A stretch of DNA of 64,000 bases from JACKFE01 sp050248735 (GTDB lineage: Bacteria; Nitrospirota; Nitrospiria; Nitrospirales; UBA8639). Location: positions 165,096 to 229,095 of the forward strand of contig JBFWRU010000008.1 of assembly GCA_050248735.1 (NCBI GenBank), given 5' to 3'. The notes under the pieces were generated by a model. It had not been told where the DNA came from, ran no database searches, and saw only the letters and a program-made list of their open reading frames with translations. Numbering within the stretch: position 1 is the stretch's first letter; each line of letters starts with the position of its first letter. A program made the translations under genes and the position numbers. Shown in pieces: positions 8,633-16,091 of the stretch.

Positions 8633-9556
8633 TTAGGAGGAGGGGGACTGTGCCAGTGAGCCGCCGATCCGAAATGGCTGGCTGGCTTCTCCCATATAAA
8701 GAGTGCGATGTGGGAACGGTATTTCAATTTTTTCTTCATCAAAGGCTTTTTTGAGGCGTCGACGATATTCCCGTCCCACGGCCCATTGCTCGATGGGCAG
8801 GGTTTTAATTCGAGCCTTGATCACGACTTCTGATTCCCCGAACGCATCGACACCAAGGATTTCAATCGGTTCAATCATTTTTTTCCCCAATTTCGGATCT
8901 TGTTGAAGTTCGTCCGCGACGTCTTTCATCACCGCTACGACATGGTCCGTGTCTTCTTTATAGGCTACTCCGATTTCCATGACATAGGCCGACCATTCCT
9001 TGGTCATATTGGCTAATGTGGTGATCGTCCCATTCGGAAAAATATGCACGGTTCCAGACAGGTCCCGCAGGGTAATTGTCCGAAAAGTGATGGCTTCCAC
9101 CAGGCCTCCTGTTCCATTGACGACTGCCACGTCACCAACTCGGACTTGGTTTTCCAGGATCATGAAAAACCCGTTTATCAGATCTCGCACGATATTTTGT
9201 GCGCCAAAACCTACGGCCAATCCGGCAATGCCGGCTCCAGCTAAAATTGGAGTAACGTCCAATCCGATTTGATCCAAGCCCATAATGACGGCGATGACCC
9301 ATATCAAGGTGAGACAAATGGTGAGTAACATGCCGGTAAGTGTTTTAACGCGTTTTTCGTTTGCAATGCGGTCCTTGTCCTCCCGTTCTCTCCAGGTGAG
9401 TAATATATTCTCGAGTTTTCTGAGTCCGAATCGGAGAGCTCGGACACCCATGTAAGCGACGGTCAGGATCAAAAGGATTCGAAGACTGGCCTCGGTGATG
9501 GCGACAGATTTCTGTGCTAGAAACGGGGTAAGTTGTTCATAGAAGAACTGATGCAT
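8633..9556 (-). CDS. Small-conductance mechanosensitive channel (MscS family)
   Basis: 307 residues. The start at 9556 (MHQFFYEQL) is chosen for its GGAGG ribosome-binding site; an upstream extension is possible but unsupported. Helices at about 20-45 and 75-100 precede the pore helix (GAGIAGLAVGFGAQNIVRDLINGFF read in two parts), with the Gly/Ala packing pattern of MscS TM3. The beta domain follows (VRVGDVAVVNGTGGLVEAI, IFPNGTI). It relieves osmotic pressure at the inner membrane. The gene stands alone. Confidence 0.93.
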   Translation of the reverse strand: MHQFFYEQLTPFLAQKSVAITEASLRILLILTVAYMGVRALRFGLRKLENILLTWREREDKDRIANEKRVKTLTGMLLTICLTLIWVIAVIMGLDQIGLDVTPILAGAGIAGLAVGFGAQNIVRDLINGFFMILENQVRVGDVAVVNGTGGLVEAITFRTITLRDLSGTVHIFPNGTITTLANMTKEWSAYVMEIGVAYKEDTDHVVAVMKDVADELQQDPKLGKKMIEPIEILGVDAFGESEVVIKARIKTLPIEQWAVGREYRRRLKKAFDEEKIEIPFPHRTLYMGEASQPFRIGGSLAQSPSS

Positions 9557-9789
9557 GGAGGGCCTCCCTGGAAAAAATGCGTATTGTGAGTTTTTGTACT
9601 TGTCTGAGTGGTTTTCTTTGGTATTGTTACAAGGGTTGGTGGACTTGCCAAGACCGGTGATCAAAAAATGAATTTCTTGAGTCTACGATGTGTCCCAATC
9701 TTACAAAAATATGGCGTTCAATGAAGATGGAACGTCATGATGAATTCTCCAGGGCAAACATAGGGTGGAGGTGAAAGAAGAGTTATCTC
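9557..9789. other. Region upstream of mscS, no gene
   Basis: 233 bp between the divergent mscS gene and the candidate small-RNA promoter. It probably contains the mscS promoter. No coding sequence or clear repeat is seen. Confidence 0.4.
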
Positions 9790-9818
9790 TTGACAGGCGA
9801 TTTATTCAATGGTAAAAA
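9790..9818 (+). promoter_or_regulatory. Sigma-70-type promoter in front of the candidate small RNA/leader
   Basis: A perfect -35 TTGACA (9790-9795), a 17-bp spacer and a -10-like TAAAAA (9813-9818, 4 of 6). The expected start is near 9825. A perfect 14-bp palindrome GGAACAATTGTTCC (9822-9835) overlaps the expected start and could be an operator. Confidence 0.5.
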
Positions 9819-9824
9819 ATCGGA

Positions 9825-9929
9825 ACAATTGTTCCACGACAACGTCGTCGTCGGAGCAAGTCAAAAAACACATAACGTAGCGGACAATGAAGTCCTCAAC
9901 CGGGAACCCGGTCTGAGGGCTTTTTTTTT
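9825..9929 (+). ncRNA. Candidate small RNA or attenuated leader upstream of the porin-amt genes
   Basis: About 105 nt bounded by a promoter-like sequence and a strong terminator. The 5' part folds into a long hairpin (9829-9859), pairing TTGTTCC-ACGAC with GTCGTC-GGAGCAA apart from one bulge and one mismatch. The 3' end is a terminator. No good open frame fills it. It lies about 230 bp before the porin start, so it could be a free sRNA or a transcription-attenuation leader of the nitrogen operon. Expression is not shown. Confidence 0.45.
9894..9929 (+). terminator. Strong rho-independent terminator
   Basis: CCTCA-ACCGGG-AA-CCCGGT-C-TGAGG forms an 11-bp stem with one bulged C, followed by GC and nine T residues. 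It cannot belong to mscS, which runs away from it, so it ends the short transcript proposed here. Confidence 0.88.
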
Positions 9930-10156
9930 GCCAAAATCATGTCTGGCGCAACCAAGAGCAGGAGGCGACGTGTGAAAAGTCGACAAATCGGAGGATGGGA
10001 GTGTGGGCAATGACGCGCGACTCGGAATCCTCTTGTTATATCACCGCTAGCAATTCTGGTGGCATCACGGATGGTGCTTCTTCAGAACCAGGGAGGGACA
10101 TCAGGATGGTTGAACATGCTTGGGACATGAGGGCTAACTCGAAACTTGAGGTGACC

Positions 10157-11329
10157 ATGAGAAAAAGTATTGTGACCATAGGAGTAACTTTTCTGTTGGC
10201 GATGGGTTTGGTCAATGTGGCCGAATCGGCGGTGTTATCCAAAGAAGATTTTAAACTGTATGGCTATGTGGATGCTTCGTATACACAGAATTTCAATAAT
10301 CCGAAAAACAGCGGTGCGAATGCGAATCACTTGAGGATTTTCGATGGGGACTCCAATTCCTTTCGACCGAATATGGCCCAGTTGGTGTTTGAAAAGGAAG
10401 GCACGAATGGAGCCAATGCGGTGGAGCGAAGCGGCTTTCGGGTCAAATTAGATGTGGGAGAGGATGCCCAGTTTACTGGAGGACGAACCGGGGACGATAT
10501 CGATTTTCAAGAATTGTATGCCCAGTTTGTGGCGCCGGTCGGAAATGGGTTGGATATTCGGATCGGTCGCATGAATACCTTGGTAGGCTATGAGGTCATT
10601 GAAAGCCCCTTCAATCCCAACTTTTCCCGCTCTTGGTTGTTTGGGTTAGGTCAGCCATTTACCACGACGGGTATCCGGCTCTCCTACCCAGTGAGTGATT
10701 CCGTGTCCATTTCAGTCGGAGCGGTTAATTCCTTTTCCGGGTTGACGGCTGATAACAGTTCAGCCAAGTCGGTGGAGGGATTGCTCTCAATCAGGCCTAC
10801 TGATGCGGTGAGTGTGAATCTTTATGGGATTTTTGGAAGAGAGCGATCCAATGCAGGCTTAGGCCGTTCAGGTAAACGCGTCTTGGTCGGCAGTTATGTC
10901 ACCTTTCAAGCCACGGACCAATTAGGATTTGTGGTGGAAGGCTATTATGCCAATCAGGAAAATGGGAGTGGCATCAGCTCAGGTCGAAATGCCAGGTGGA
11001 ACGGGGCGGCGGGTTATGCGATTTATGACTTCAATGACGAATGGGGTGTGCGGTTCCGGGGAGAAATTTTTGAAGATGCCGGCGGAGATGTGAGTTGTTT
11101 GGGTACCGCAGGATCCGGCGGCAATGCGAATGTCTGTACCGTTTCAGCTCCCATCGCTCAAACTCTCTGGGAAACCACCGCGACGTTGCAATACAAGCCG
11201 GCGCCCTCGCTGATCACGAGATTGGAATTCCGATATGACAAATCGAACAAAAATGTCTTCTTAGATGGCCACAATACGTTCACGAATAATCAACAGACAT
11301 TGGCGGCTGAAGTGATATTTCTCTTTTAA
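10157..11329 (+). CDS. Outer-membrane beta-barrel porin (BBP2/OmpL-like)
   Basis: 390 residues. The start at 10157 gives a normal signal peptide (RKSIVTIGVTFLLAMGLV, cleavage after AESA). The mature chain has alternating beta strands, FKLYGYVDASYTQNF at the start, IRIGRMNTLVGYEVIESP in the middle, and ends in aromatic VIFLF as outer-membrane proteins do. This matches the beta-barrel porin-2 class. It is 24 bp upstream of amt and so is probably part of the ammonium-uptake operon, perhaps letting small nitrogen compounds cross the outer membrane. Substrate specificity cannot be read from sequence. Confidence 0.85.
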   Translation: MRKSIVTIGVTFLLAMGLVNVAESAVLSKEDFKLYGYVDASYTQNFNNPKNSGANANHLRIFDGDSNSFRPNMAQLVFEKEGTNGANAVERSGFRVKLDVGEDAQFTGGRTGDDIDFQELYAQFVAPVGNGLDIRIGRMNTLVGYEVIESPFNPNFSRSWLFGLGQPFTTTGIRLSYPVSDSVSISVGAVNSFSGLTADNSSAKSVEGLLSIRPTDAVSVNLYGIFGRERSNAGLGRSGKRVLVGSYVTFQATDQLGFVVEGYYANQENGSGISSGRNARWNGAAGYAIYDFNDEWGVRFRGEIFEDAGGDVSCLGTAGSGGNANVCTVSAPIAQTLWETTATLQYKPAPSLITRLEFRYDKSNKNVFLDGHNTFTNNQQTLAAEVIFLF

Positions 11330-11353
11330 GAAAAGAGGAAAAGGAGTATACAC

Positions 11354-12667
11354 ATGAAACGGCTCATAACTTTTTACAGGATGGGTGTGTCTTGTCTCAT
11401 GGCCCTTTCCCTCCCCTTGATACTTGGCCCTGGGAGTGCCTTCGCTGAGGATGGGGCTGCCAGTGCGATCAACGCCGGAGATACGGCATGGGTGTTGACT
11501 TCCTCGGCACTCGTGTTGGCGATGACCATTCCCGGATTGGCCTTGTTCTATGGAGGAATGGTGCGGAGTAAAAACGTGCTCAGCACGATGATGCATAGCT
11601 TTATTGCGGTGTGTATTGTCAGCGTTATTTGGGTGTGCTGGGGGTATAGTTTCGCCTTTGGCACCGATATCGCCGGATTGATCGGGGGATTGAACTGGAT
11701 TGGTTTAACCGGGGTGGGAGGAGAACCTAATCCGGGGTCCACGATTCCCCACGCCGCCTTTATGGTTTTTCAGTTGATGTTTGCAGGCATCACGGTTGCC
11801 TTGATCAGCGGGGCCATTGCGGAACGAATGAATTTCGCAGCCTTCGTCGTTTTTGCGGCGTTGTGGGTTACGTTCATCTATGCGCCCCTGGCCCACTGGG
11901 TGTGGGGTGGCGGCTGGCTGGGGGGAATGGGGGACCTGGATTTTGCCGGAGGAACGGTGGTCCATATTAGTTCGGGTGTGGCAGCGCTGGTCTGCGCATT
12001 GGTCTTGGGGAAGCGTCAGGGATACGGCTCAGAAAATATGAGTCCGCATAACCTACCCTTTACCATTGTCGGTGCCAGTTTATTATGGGTGGGGTGGTTT
12101 GGATTTAATGCCGGAAGTGCATTAGCCGCGAATGGGCTGGCAGCCAACGCTTTTGTGGCCACTCATGTAGCCACTGCGGCCGGGGCTTTGGGATGGTTGG
12201 GGGTGGAATGGAGTTATCGGGGTAAGCCCACTTTACTGGGAGCGGCGAGCGGTGCCGTGGCCGGGTTGGTGGCAATCACACCTGCTGCAGGATATGTCGG
12301 CCCTGTTTCAGCTATGATTATCGGGGTCGGCGGCGGAATCATTTGTTATCTGGGAGTATTTTTGAAAAATAAAATGGGTTATGACGATGCATTGGATGTT
12401 CTGGGTATCCATGGAATCGGCGGAACGTGGGGCGCCCTGGCCACCGGCCTGTTTGCCAGCATGGGCGGAGGCACCGGGCTGTTTTTCGGGAATCCGGGAC
12501 AAGTGGTGATTCAGGCCATAGGCGTGGGTGCGACCTGGGCATTTTCCTTTGTCGGGACATTTATTATTCTTAAGGTTGTGGATGCGACGATTGGGTTGAG
12601 GGTCTCCAAGGAAGATGAGATTTTGGGCCTGGACCTGACGCAACATCGGGAGCGGGCTTATGGATAA
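11354..12667 (+). CDS. amt: Ammonium transporter Amt, copy 1
   Basis: 437 residues with a cleavable leader (ending FAE about residue 31) and 11 membrane helices. Amt signatures: GDTAWVLTSSALVLAMTIPG, LFYGGMVRSKNVLSTMM, and the pore twin histidines in VVHISSG and LGIHGIGG. The C-terminal tail EILGLDLTQHRERAYG is the part that contacts PII. An AAAAGGAG ribosome-binding site precedes the start. It follows the porin by 24 bp and is followed by glnK. It conducts ammonium/ammonia across the inner membrane and is expected to be blocked by the PII protein. Confidence 0.97.
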   Translation: MKRLITFYRMGVSCLMALSLPLILGPGSAFAEDGAASAINAGDTAWVLTSSALVLAMTIPGLALFYGGMVRSKNVLSTMMHSFIAVCIVSVIWVCWGYSFAFGTDIAGLIGGLNWIGLTGVGGEPNPGSTIPHAAFMVFQLMFAGITVALISGAIAERMNFAAFVVFAALWVTFIYAPLAHWVWGGGWLGGMGDLDFAGGTVVHISSGVAALVCALVLGKRQGYGSENMSPHNLPFTIVGASLLWVGWFGFNAGSALAANGLAANAFVATHVATAAGALGWLGVEWSYRGKPTLLGAASGAVAGLVAITPAAGYVGPVSAMIIGVGGGIICYLGVFLKNKMGYDDALDVLGIHGIGGTWGALATGLFASMGGGTGLFFGNPGQVVIQAIGVGATWAFSFVGTFIILKVVDATIGLRVSKEDEILGLDLTQHRERAYG

Positions 12668-12776
12668 CAGGCTTGGAAGCGGGGGATAGGATTGACGTGG
12701 ACATACGTATGGAAGACAGAACAGATCAGCAATTCACGCAGAAAGGGGTCCATTATTCAATGGAAGGATGGTGCCT

Positions 12777-13115
12777 ATGAAACTGATTCAAGCCATTATC
12801 AAACCGTTTAAGCTGGATGAAGTAAAGGATGCCTTGTTGGAATTGGGGGTGCAAGGCATGACGGTCACCGAGGTCAAGGGGTTTGGCCGTCAGAAGGGGC
12901 ATAAGGAAACTTATCGTGGGACGGAGTATCAAATTGAGTTTGTCCCAAAAATCAAGATGGAAATTGCCATTTCCGATAATCGCGTTTCCGAGGTTTTGGA
13001 GGCGATCCTGCGTGCCGCCAAGACCGGCAGCATTGGAGATGGCAAGATTTTCGTGTCGGAATTGCCCACCGTCATTCGAATTCGTACCGGAGAGACCGGT
13101 GAAGGGGCGCTGTAA
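12777..13115 (+). CDS. glnK: Nitrogen regulatory protein PII (GlnK/GlnB)
   Basis: 112 residues, the canonical length. The start at 12777 gives MKLIQAIIKPFKLDEVKDAL and has GGAAGG upstream. The T-loop runs GFGRQKGHKETYRGTEYQIE and places the uridylylation Tyr exactly at position 51. The C-terminal ATP-binding loop is TVIRIRTGETGEGAL. PII senses 2-oxoglutarate and ATP/ADP and blocks Amt or controls GS modification. It lies between two amt genes, so the GlnK name is the better one. A uridylyltransferase (GlnD) is not encoded in the window. Confidence 0.97.
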   Translation: MKLIQAIIKPFKLDEVKDALLELGVQGMTVTEVKGFGRQKGHKETYRGTEYQIEFVPKIKMEIAISDNRVSEVLEAILRAAKTGSIGDGKIFVSELPTVIRIRTGETGEGAL

Positions 13116-13161
13116 TGCTGGGTTGTGCCCCAATGAACGATTTTGAAAAAAAGGAGGCCAT

Positions 13162-14469
13162 ATGAAACGCAGGATGCTGCCTATGGGGCTTTCCATGGGG
13201 ACAGCGATCGTGTTGAATCTTGGTCTGGCGGGATTGGTCTTCGGTGAGGAAGGCGGCGTACTCAAAATTGATACCGGGGATACGGCCTGGATTCTCATGT
13301 CGTCGGCGTTGGTACTCTGTATGACGCTTCCCGGATTGGCGCTATTTTATGGCGGACTGGTCCGGAGCAAAAATGTGCTGGGCACCATCATGCATTCCGC
13401 AGTGATTCTCTGTGTGATTAGCTTGGTCTGGGTTCTCTTGGGCTATAGCCTGGCATTTGGACCGGATGTGGGAGGAGTGATCGGGGGGCTGGAATGGGTG
13501 GGATTGCAAGGCGTGGGATTGGAGCCCAGCACCACGTATGCCACCACCATTCCTCATCAGGTGTTCATGGTCTTTCAAATGATGTTTGCGGCCATTACGG
13601 TGGCGCTGATGACCGGTAGTATCGCCGAACGGATGAAATTCAAAGCGCTTTTGTTATTTTCGGTCTTATGGTCTCTTATCATTTATTCGCCCCTGGCACA
13701 TTGGGTGTGGGGTGGCGGATGGTTGGCTCAACTGGGGGCTTTGGATTTTGCCGGAGGTGCGGTGGTGCATATCAGTTCGGGATTTGGTGCATTGGTCTGC
13801 GCCATCATGGTCGGCAAAAGAAAGGGATTTGGGACAGAACCCATGCCGCCCCATAATTTACCAATGACCGTGTTAGGAACGGGCCTGCTCTGGTTTGGTT
13901 GGTTCGGGTTTAACGCCGGAAGTGCGTTGGGAGCCAATGGCGTCGCCGCCGCGGCCTTTGTGGCTACTCATACTGCCGCTGCGGCAGGGGGGATAAGCTG
14001 GATGGCCGCCGAGTGGGTGCATCGGGGAAAACCGACCGTTTTGGGTATTTTAAGCGGCATGGTGGCCGGGTTGGCGACTGTTACGCCCGGAGCCGGATTT
14101 TTGGGACCCCTTTCGGCCATGTTAATTGGGTTACTTGCCGGAACCCTTTGTTATCTGGCCGTCGTATGGAAAATGCGCCTCGGGTACGATGATTCCTTGG
14201 ACGTGGTGGGAATCCATGGCGTGGGAGGATTCACGGGCATCCTGGCAACGGGGTTATTCGCGTCGATCGGTGCCCAGGGTCTGTTCTTCGGGAATCCCGG
14301 GCTTTTCGGTATACAAGTGGTATTGGCTTTGGTAACCTTAGCGTTTTCGGTCGTGGGTACCTTTATCATTCTAAAATTTGTGGATCTGACCGTCGGGCTC
14401 AGAGTCACGGCACAAGAGGAAGAGGTCGGGTTAGACCTCAGCCAACATAGCGAGCGGGGGTATTCGTAA
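13162..14469 (+). CDS. amt: Ammonium transporter Amt, copy 2
   Basis: 435 residues, clearly paralogous to the first Amt over the full length (same GDTAW, LFYGGLVRSKNVLGTIMHS, VVHISSG and VGIHGVGG motifs with both pore histidines). A leader precedes the first helix. The tail EVGLDLSQHSERGYS again looks like a PII contact site. The ribosome-binding site AAGGAGG is excellent and glnK ends 46 bp upstream. Tandem duplication around glnK is the simplest origin. Different affinity or regulation of the two copies is likely but not visible. Confidence 0.97.
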   Translation: MKRRMLPMGLSMGTAIVLNLGLAGLVFGEEGGVLKIDTGDTAWILMSSALVLCMTLPGLALFYGGLVRSKNVLGTIMHSAVILCVISLVWVLLGYSLAFGPDVGGVIGGLEWVGLQGVGLEPSTTYATTIPHQVFMVFQMMFAAITVALMTGSIAERMKFKALLLFSVLWSLIIYSPLAHWVWGGGWLAQLGALDFAGGAVVHISSGFGALVCAIMVGKRKGFGTEPMPPHNLPMTVLGTGLLWFGWFGFNAGSALGANGVAAAAFVATHTAAAAGGISWMAAEWVHRGKPTVLGILSGMVAGLATVTPGAGFLGPLSAMLIGLLAGTLCYLAVVWKMRLGYDDSLDVVGIHGVGGFTGILATGLFASIGAQGLFFGNPGLFGIQVVLALVTLAFSVVGTFIILKFVDLTVGLRVTAQEEEVGLDLSQHSERGYS

Positions 14470-14569
14470 TACCCGGCTTGTGTCACGCGTGAAAAGAAAA
14501 AAATAATTACTGTCTGGGCAATGTCATAGAGGGTTTTTATAAACAGTTATTCTGAGAAGGAGGCCGTGC

Positions 14570-15979
14570 ATGACGCCGAAAGACGTGCTGGACTTTGCGA
14601 AAAAAAACAAAGTCGAAATGGTGGATTTGAAGTTCGTGGATCTGTTGGGCGCGTGGCAACACTTTTCCATTCCGACATCCGAATTGACCCTGGACCTGTT
14701 CAAAGAGGGATCAGGGTTTGATGGCTCCTCCATTCGCGGATGGAAGATGATTCAAAATAGTGACATGCTGGTGGTGCCGGATCCGAAAACCGCCTGTCTA
14801 GATCCATTTATGGAGATACCCACCTTGAGCATGATTGCCGATGTGCAGGATCCCATTACCCGTAACTATTATGAGCGGGATCCCCGGGCCGTGGCCCTTC
14901 GGGCGGAACAATATCTCAAGAGCACGAAAATCGGCGATACTTCTTTTTGGGGCCCGGAAGCCGAGTTCTTTATTTTTGATCACGTCAGCTTTGATCAAAA
15001 CAGCCATTCGAATTATTACTTTATTGATTCAGAGGAAGGAATTTGGAATTCAGGAAAAGACGGAGAAAACCTGGGTTCGCGGCCTCGTCATAAAGAAGGA
15101 TATTTCCCCGTGGCTCCGGTTGATTCCCAACAGGACATTCGTTCGGAGATGTGTCGTGTGATGGAAAAGGTGGGCATTCGGGTTGAAAAACATCACCATG
15201 AAGTCGCCACGGCGGGACAGGCCGAAATCGATTTGCGATTTGACACCATGATCAAGATGGCGGACCAAATGATGATGTATAAGTACATCGTGCGGAATGT
15301 GGCACGTCGGCATGGCAAAACCGTGACTTTTATGCCCAAGCCCTTGTTCAATGACAACGGGACCGGCATGCACACGCATCAAAGTATTTGGAAAGACGGC
15401 AAGCCGTTATTTGCCGGGAAAGAATACGCCGGGGTATCTCAAATGTGCCTGTATTACATCGGCGGCATTCTCAAGCACGGTCAGGCCTTGGCGGCATTAA
15501 CCAACCCCACGACTAACTCCTACAAACGCCTGACCCCGGGCTTTGAAGCGCCGGTCATGTTGGCCTATTCCAGTCGGAACCGGTCGGCCGGGATTCGAAT
15601 TCCGATGTATTCTCCCAGCCCCAAAGCCAAGCGGATTGAAGTGCGCTTCCCCGATCCGTCCTGCAACATGTATCTGGCTTTTAGCGCCATGTTGATGGCC
15701 GGTCTGGATGGCATTCAAAACAAAATCGATCCGGGTGAAGCCATGGACAAAAATCTCTATGATTTGGAACCGGAAGAATTAGGCAATATTCAAACGTTGC
15801 CATCGAGTTTGGAAGATGCGTTAAAAAGTCTGGAGCAGGATCATGAATTCCTGCTCAAGGGTGGGGTGTTTAGCGAAGATCTGATTGAAGCCTGGATTGC
15901 CTATAAACGGAAAAATGAAGTGGATGCGCTTCGGCTTCGTCCAAACCCGTATGAATTTATGATGTACTATGATTGTTAA
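14570..15979 (+). CDS. glnA: Glutamine synthetase type I
   Basis: 469 residues. It makes glutamine from glutamate, ammonium and ATP in the cytosol. Motifs: GFDGSSIRGWKMI, the metal ligands in GPEAEFFIFD, GQAEIDLRFD, the ATP segment FMPKPLFNDNGTGMHTHQS, and NRSAGIRIP. The adenylylation tyrosine is at 397 in NLYDLEPEE, as in enteric GS, so this is the modifiable GSI-beta type. That fits the two GlnE-like genes downstream. An AGAAGGAGG ribosome-binding site precedes the start. A long RNA hairpin follows the stop. Confidence 0.98.
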   Translation: MTPKDVLDFAKKNKVEMVDLKFVDLLGAWQHFSIPTSELTLDLFKEGSGFDGSSIRGWKMIQNSDMLVVPDPKTACLDPFMEIPTLSMIADVQDPITRNYYERDPRAVALRAEQYLKSTKIGDTSFWGPEAEFFIFDHVSFDQNSHSNYYFIDSEEGIWNSGKDGENLGSRPRHKEGYFPVAPVDSQQDIRSEMCRVMEKVGIRVEKHHHEVATAGQAEIDLRFDTMIKMADQMMMYKYIVRNVARRHGKTVTFMPKPLFNDNGTGMHTHQSIWKDGKPLFAGKEYAGVSQMCLYYIGGILKHGQALAALTNPTTNSYKRLTPGFEAPVMLAYSSRNRSAGIRIPMYSPSPKAKRIEVRFPDPSCNMYLAFSAMLMAGLDGIQNKIDPGEAMDKNLYDLEPEELGNIQTLPSSLEDALKSLEQDHEFLLKGGVFSEDLIEAWIAYKRKNEVDALRLRPNPYEFMMYYDC

Positions 15980-16039
15980 CGCCAGGGTAAATATTCGCGT
16001 GCGTTAATCGTAAGTTCAAAATTTCAGAATCAGGACGGA

Positions 16040-16091
16040 CGCCTGGGTCGGTGGCGCAACCCTTCAAATGGTGGCGCTATCGGTCCGGGCG
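16040..16091 (+). terminator. Long hairpin between glnA and the convergent glnE-like gene
   Basis: Arms at 16040-16057 and 16074-16091 pair over 18 bp in the plus-strand RNA; every non-Watson-Crick position is a G-U wobble. Outer sequences TTTCAGAA and TTCTGAAA extend the symmetry with gaps. There is no T-run, so it may be an mRNA 3' stabiliser or processing structure rather than an intrinsic terminator. It overlaps the stop codon of the opposite gene. Confidence 0.55.

Noticed and set aside
10040..10070. Possible sigma-54 site before the porin
   Set aside because: TGGCATCACGGATGGTGC lacks the 10-base GG-GC spacing.
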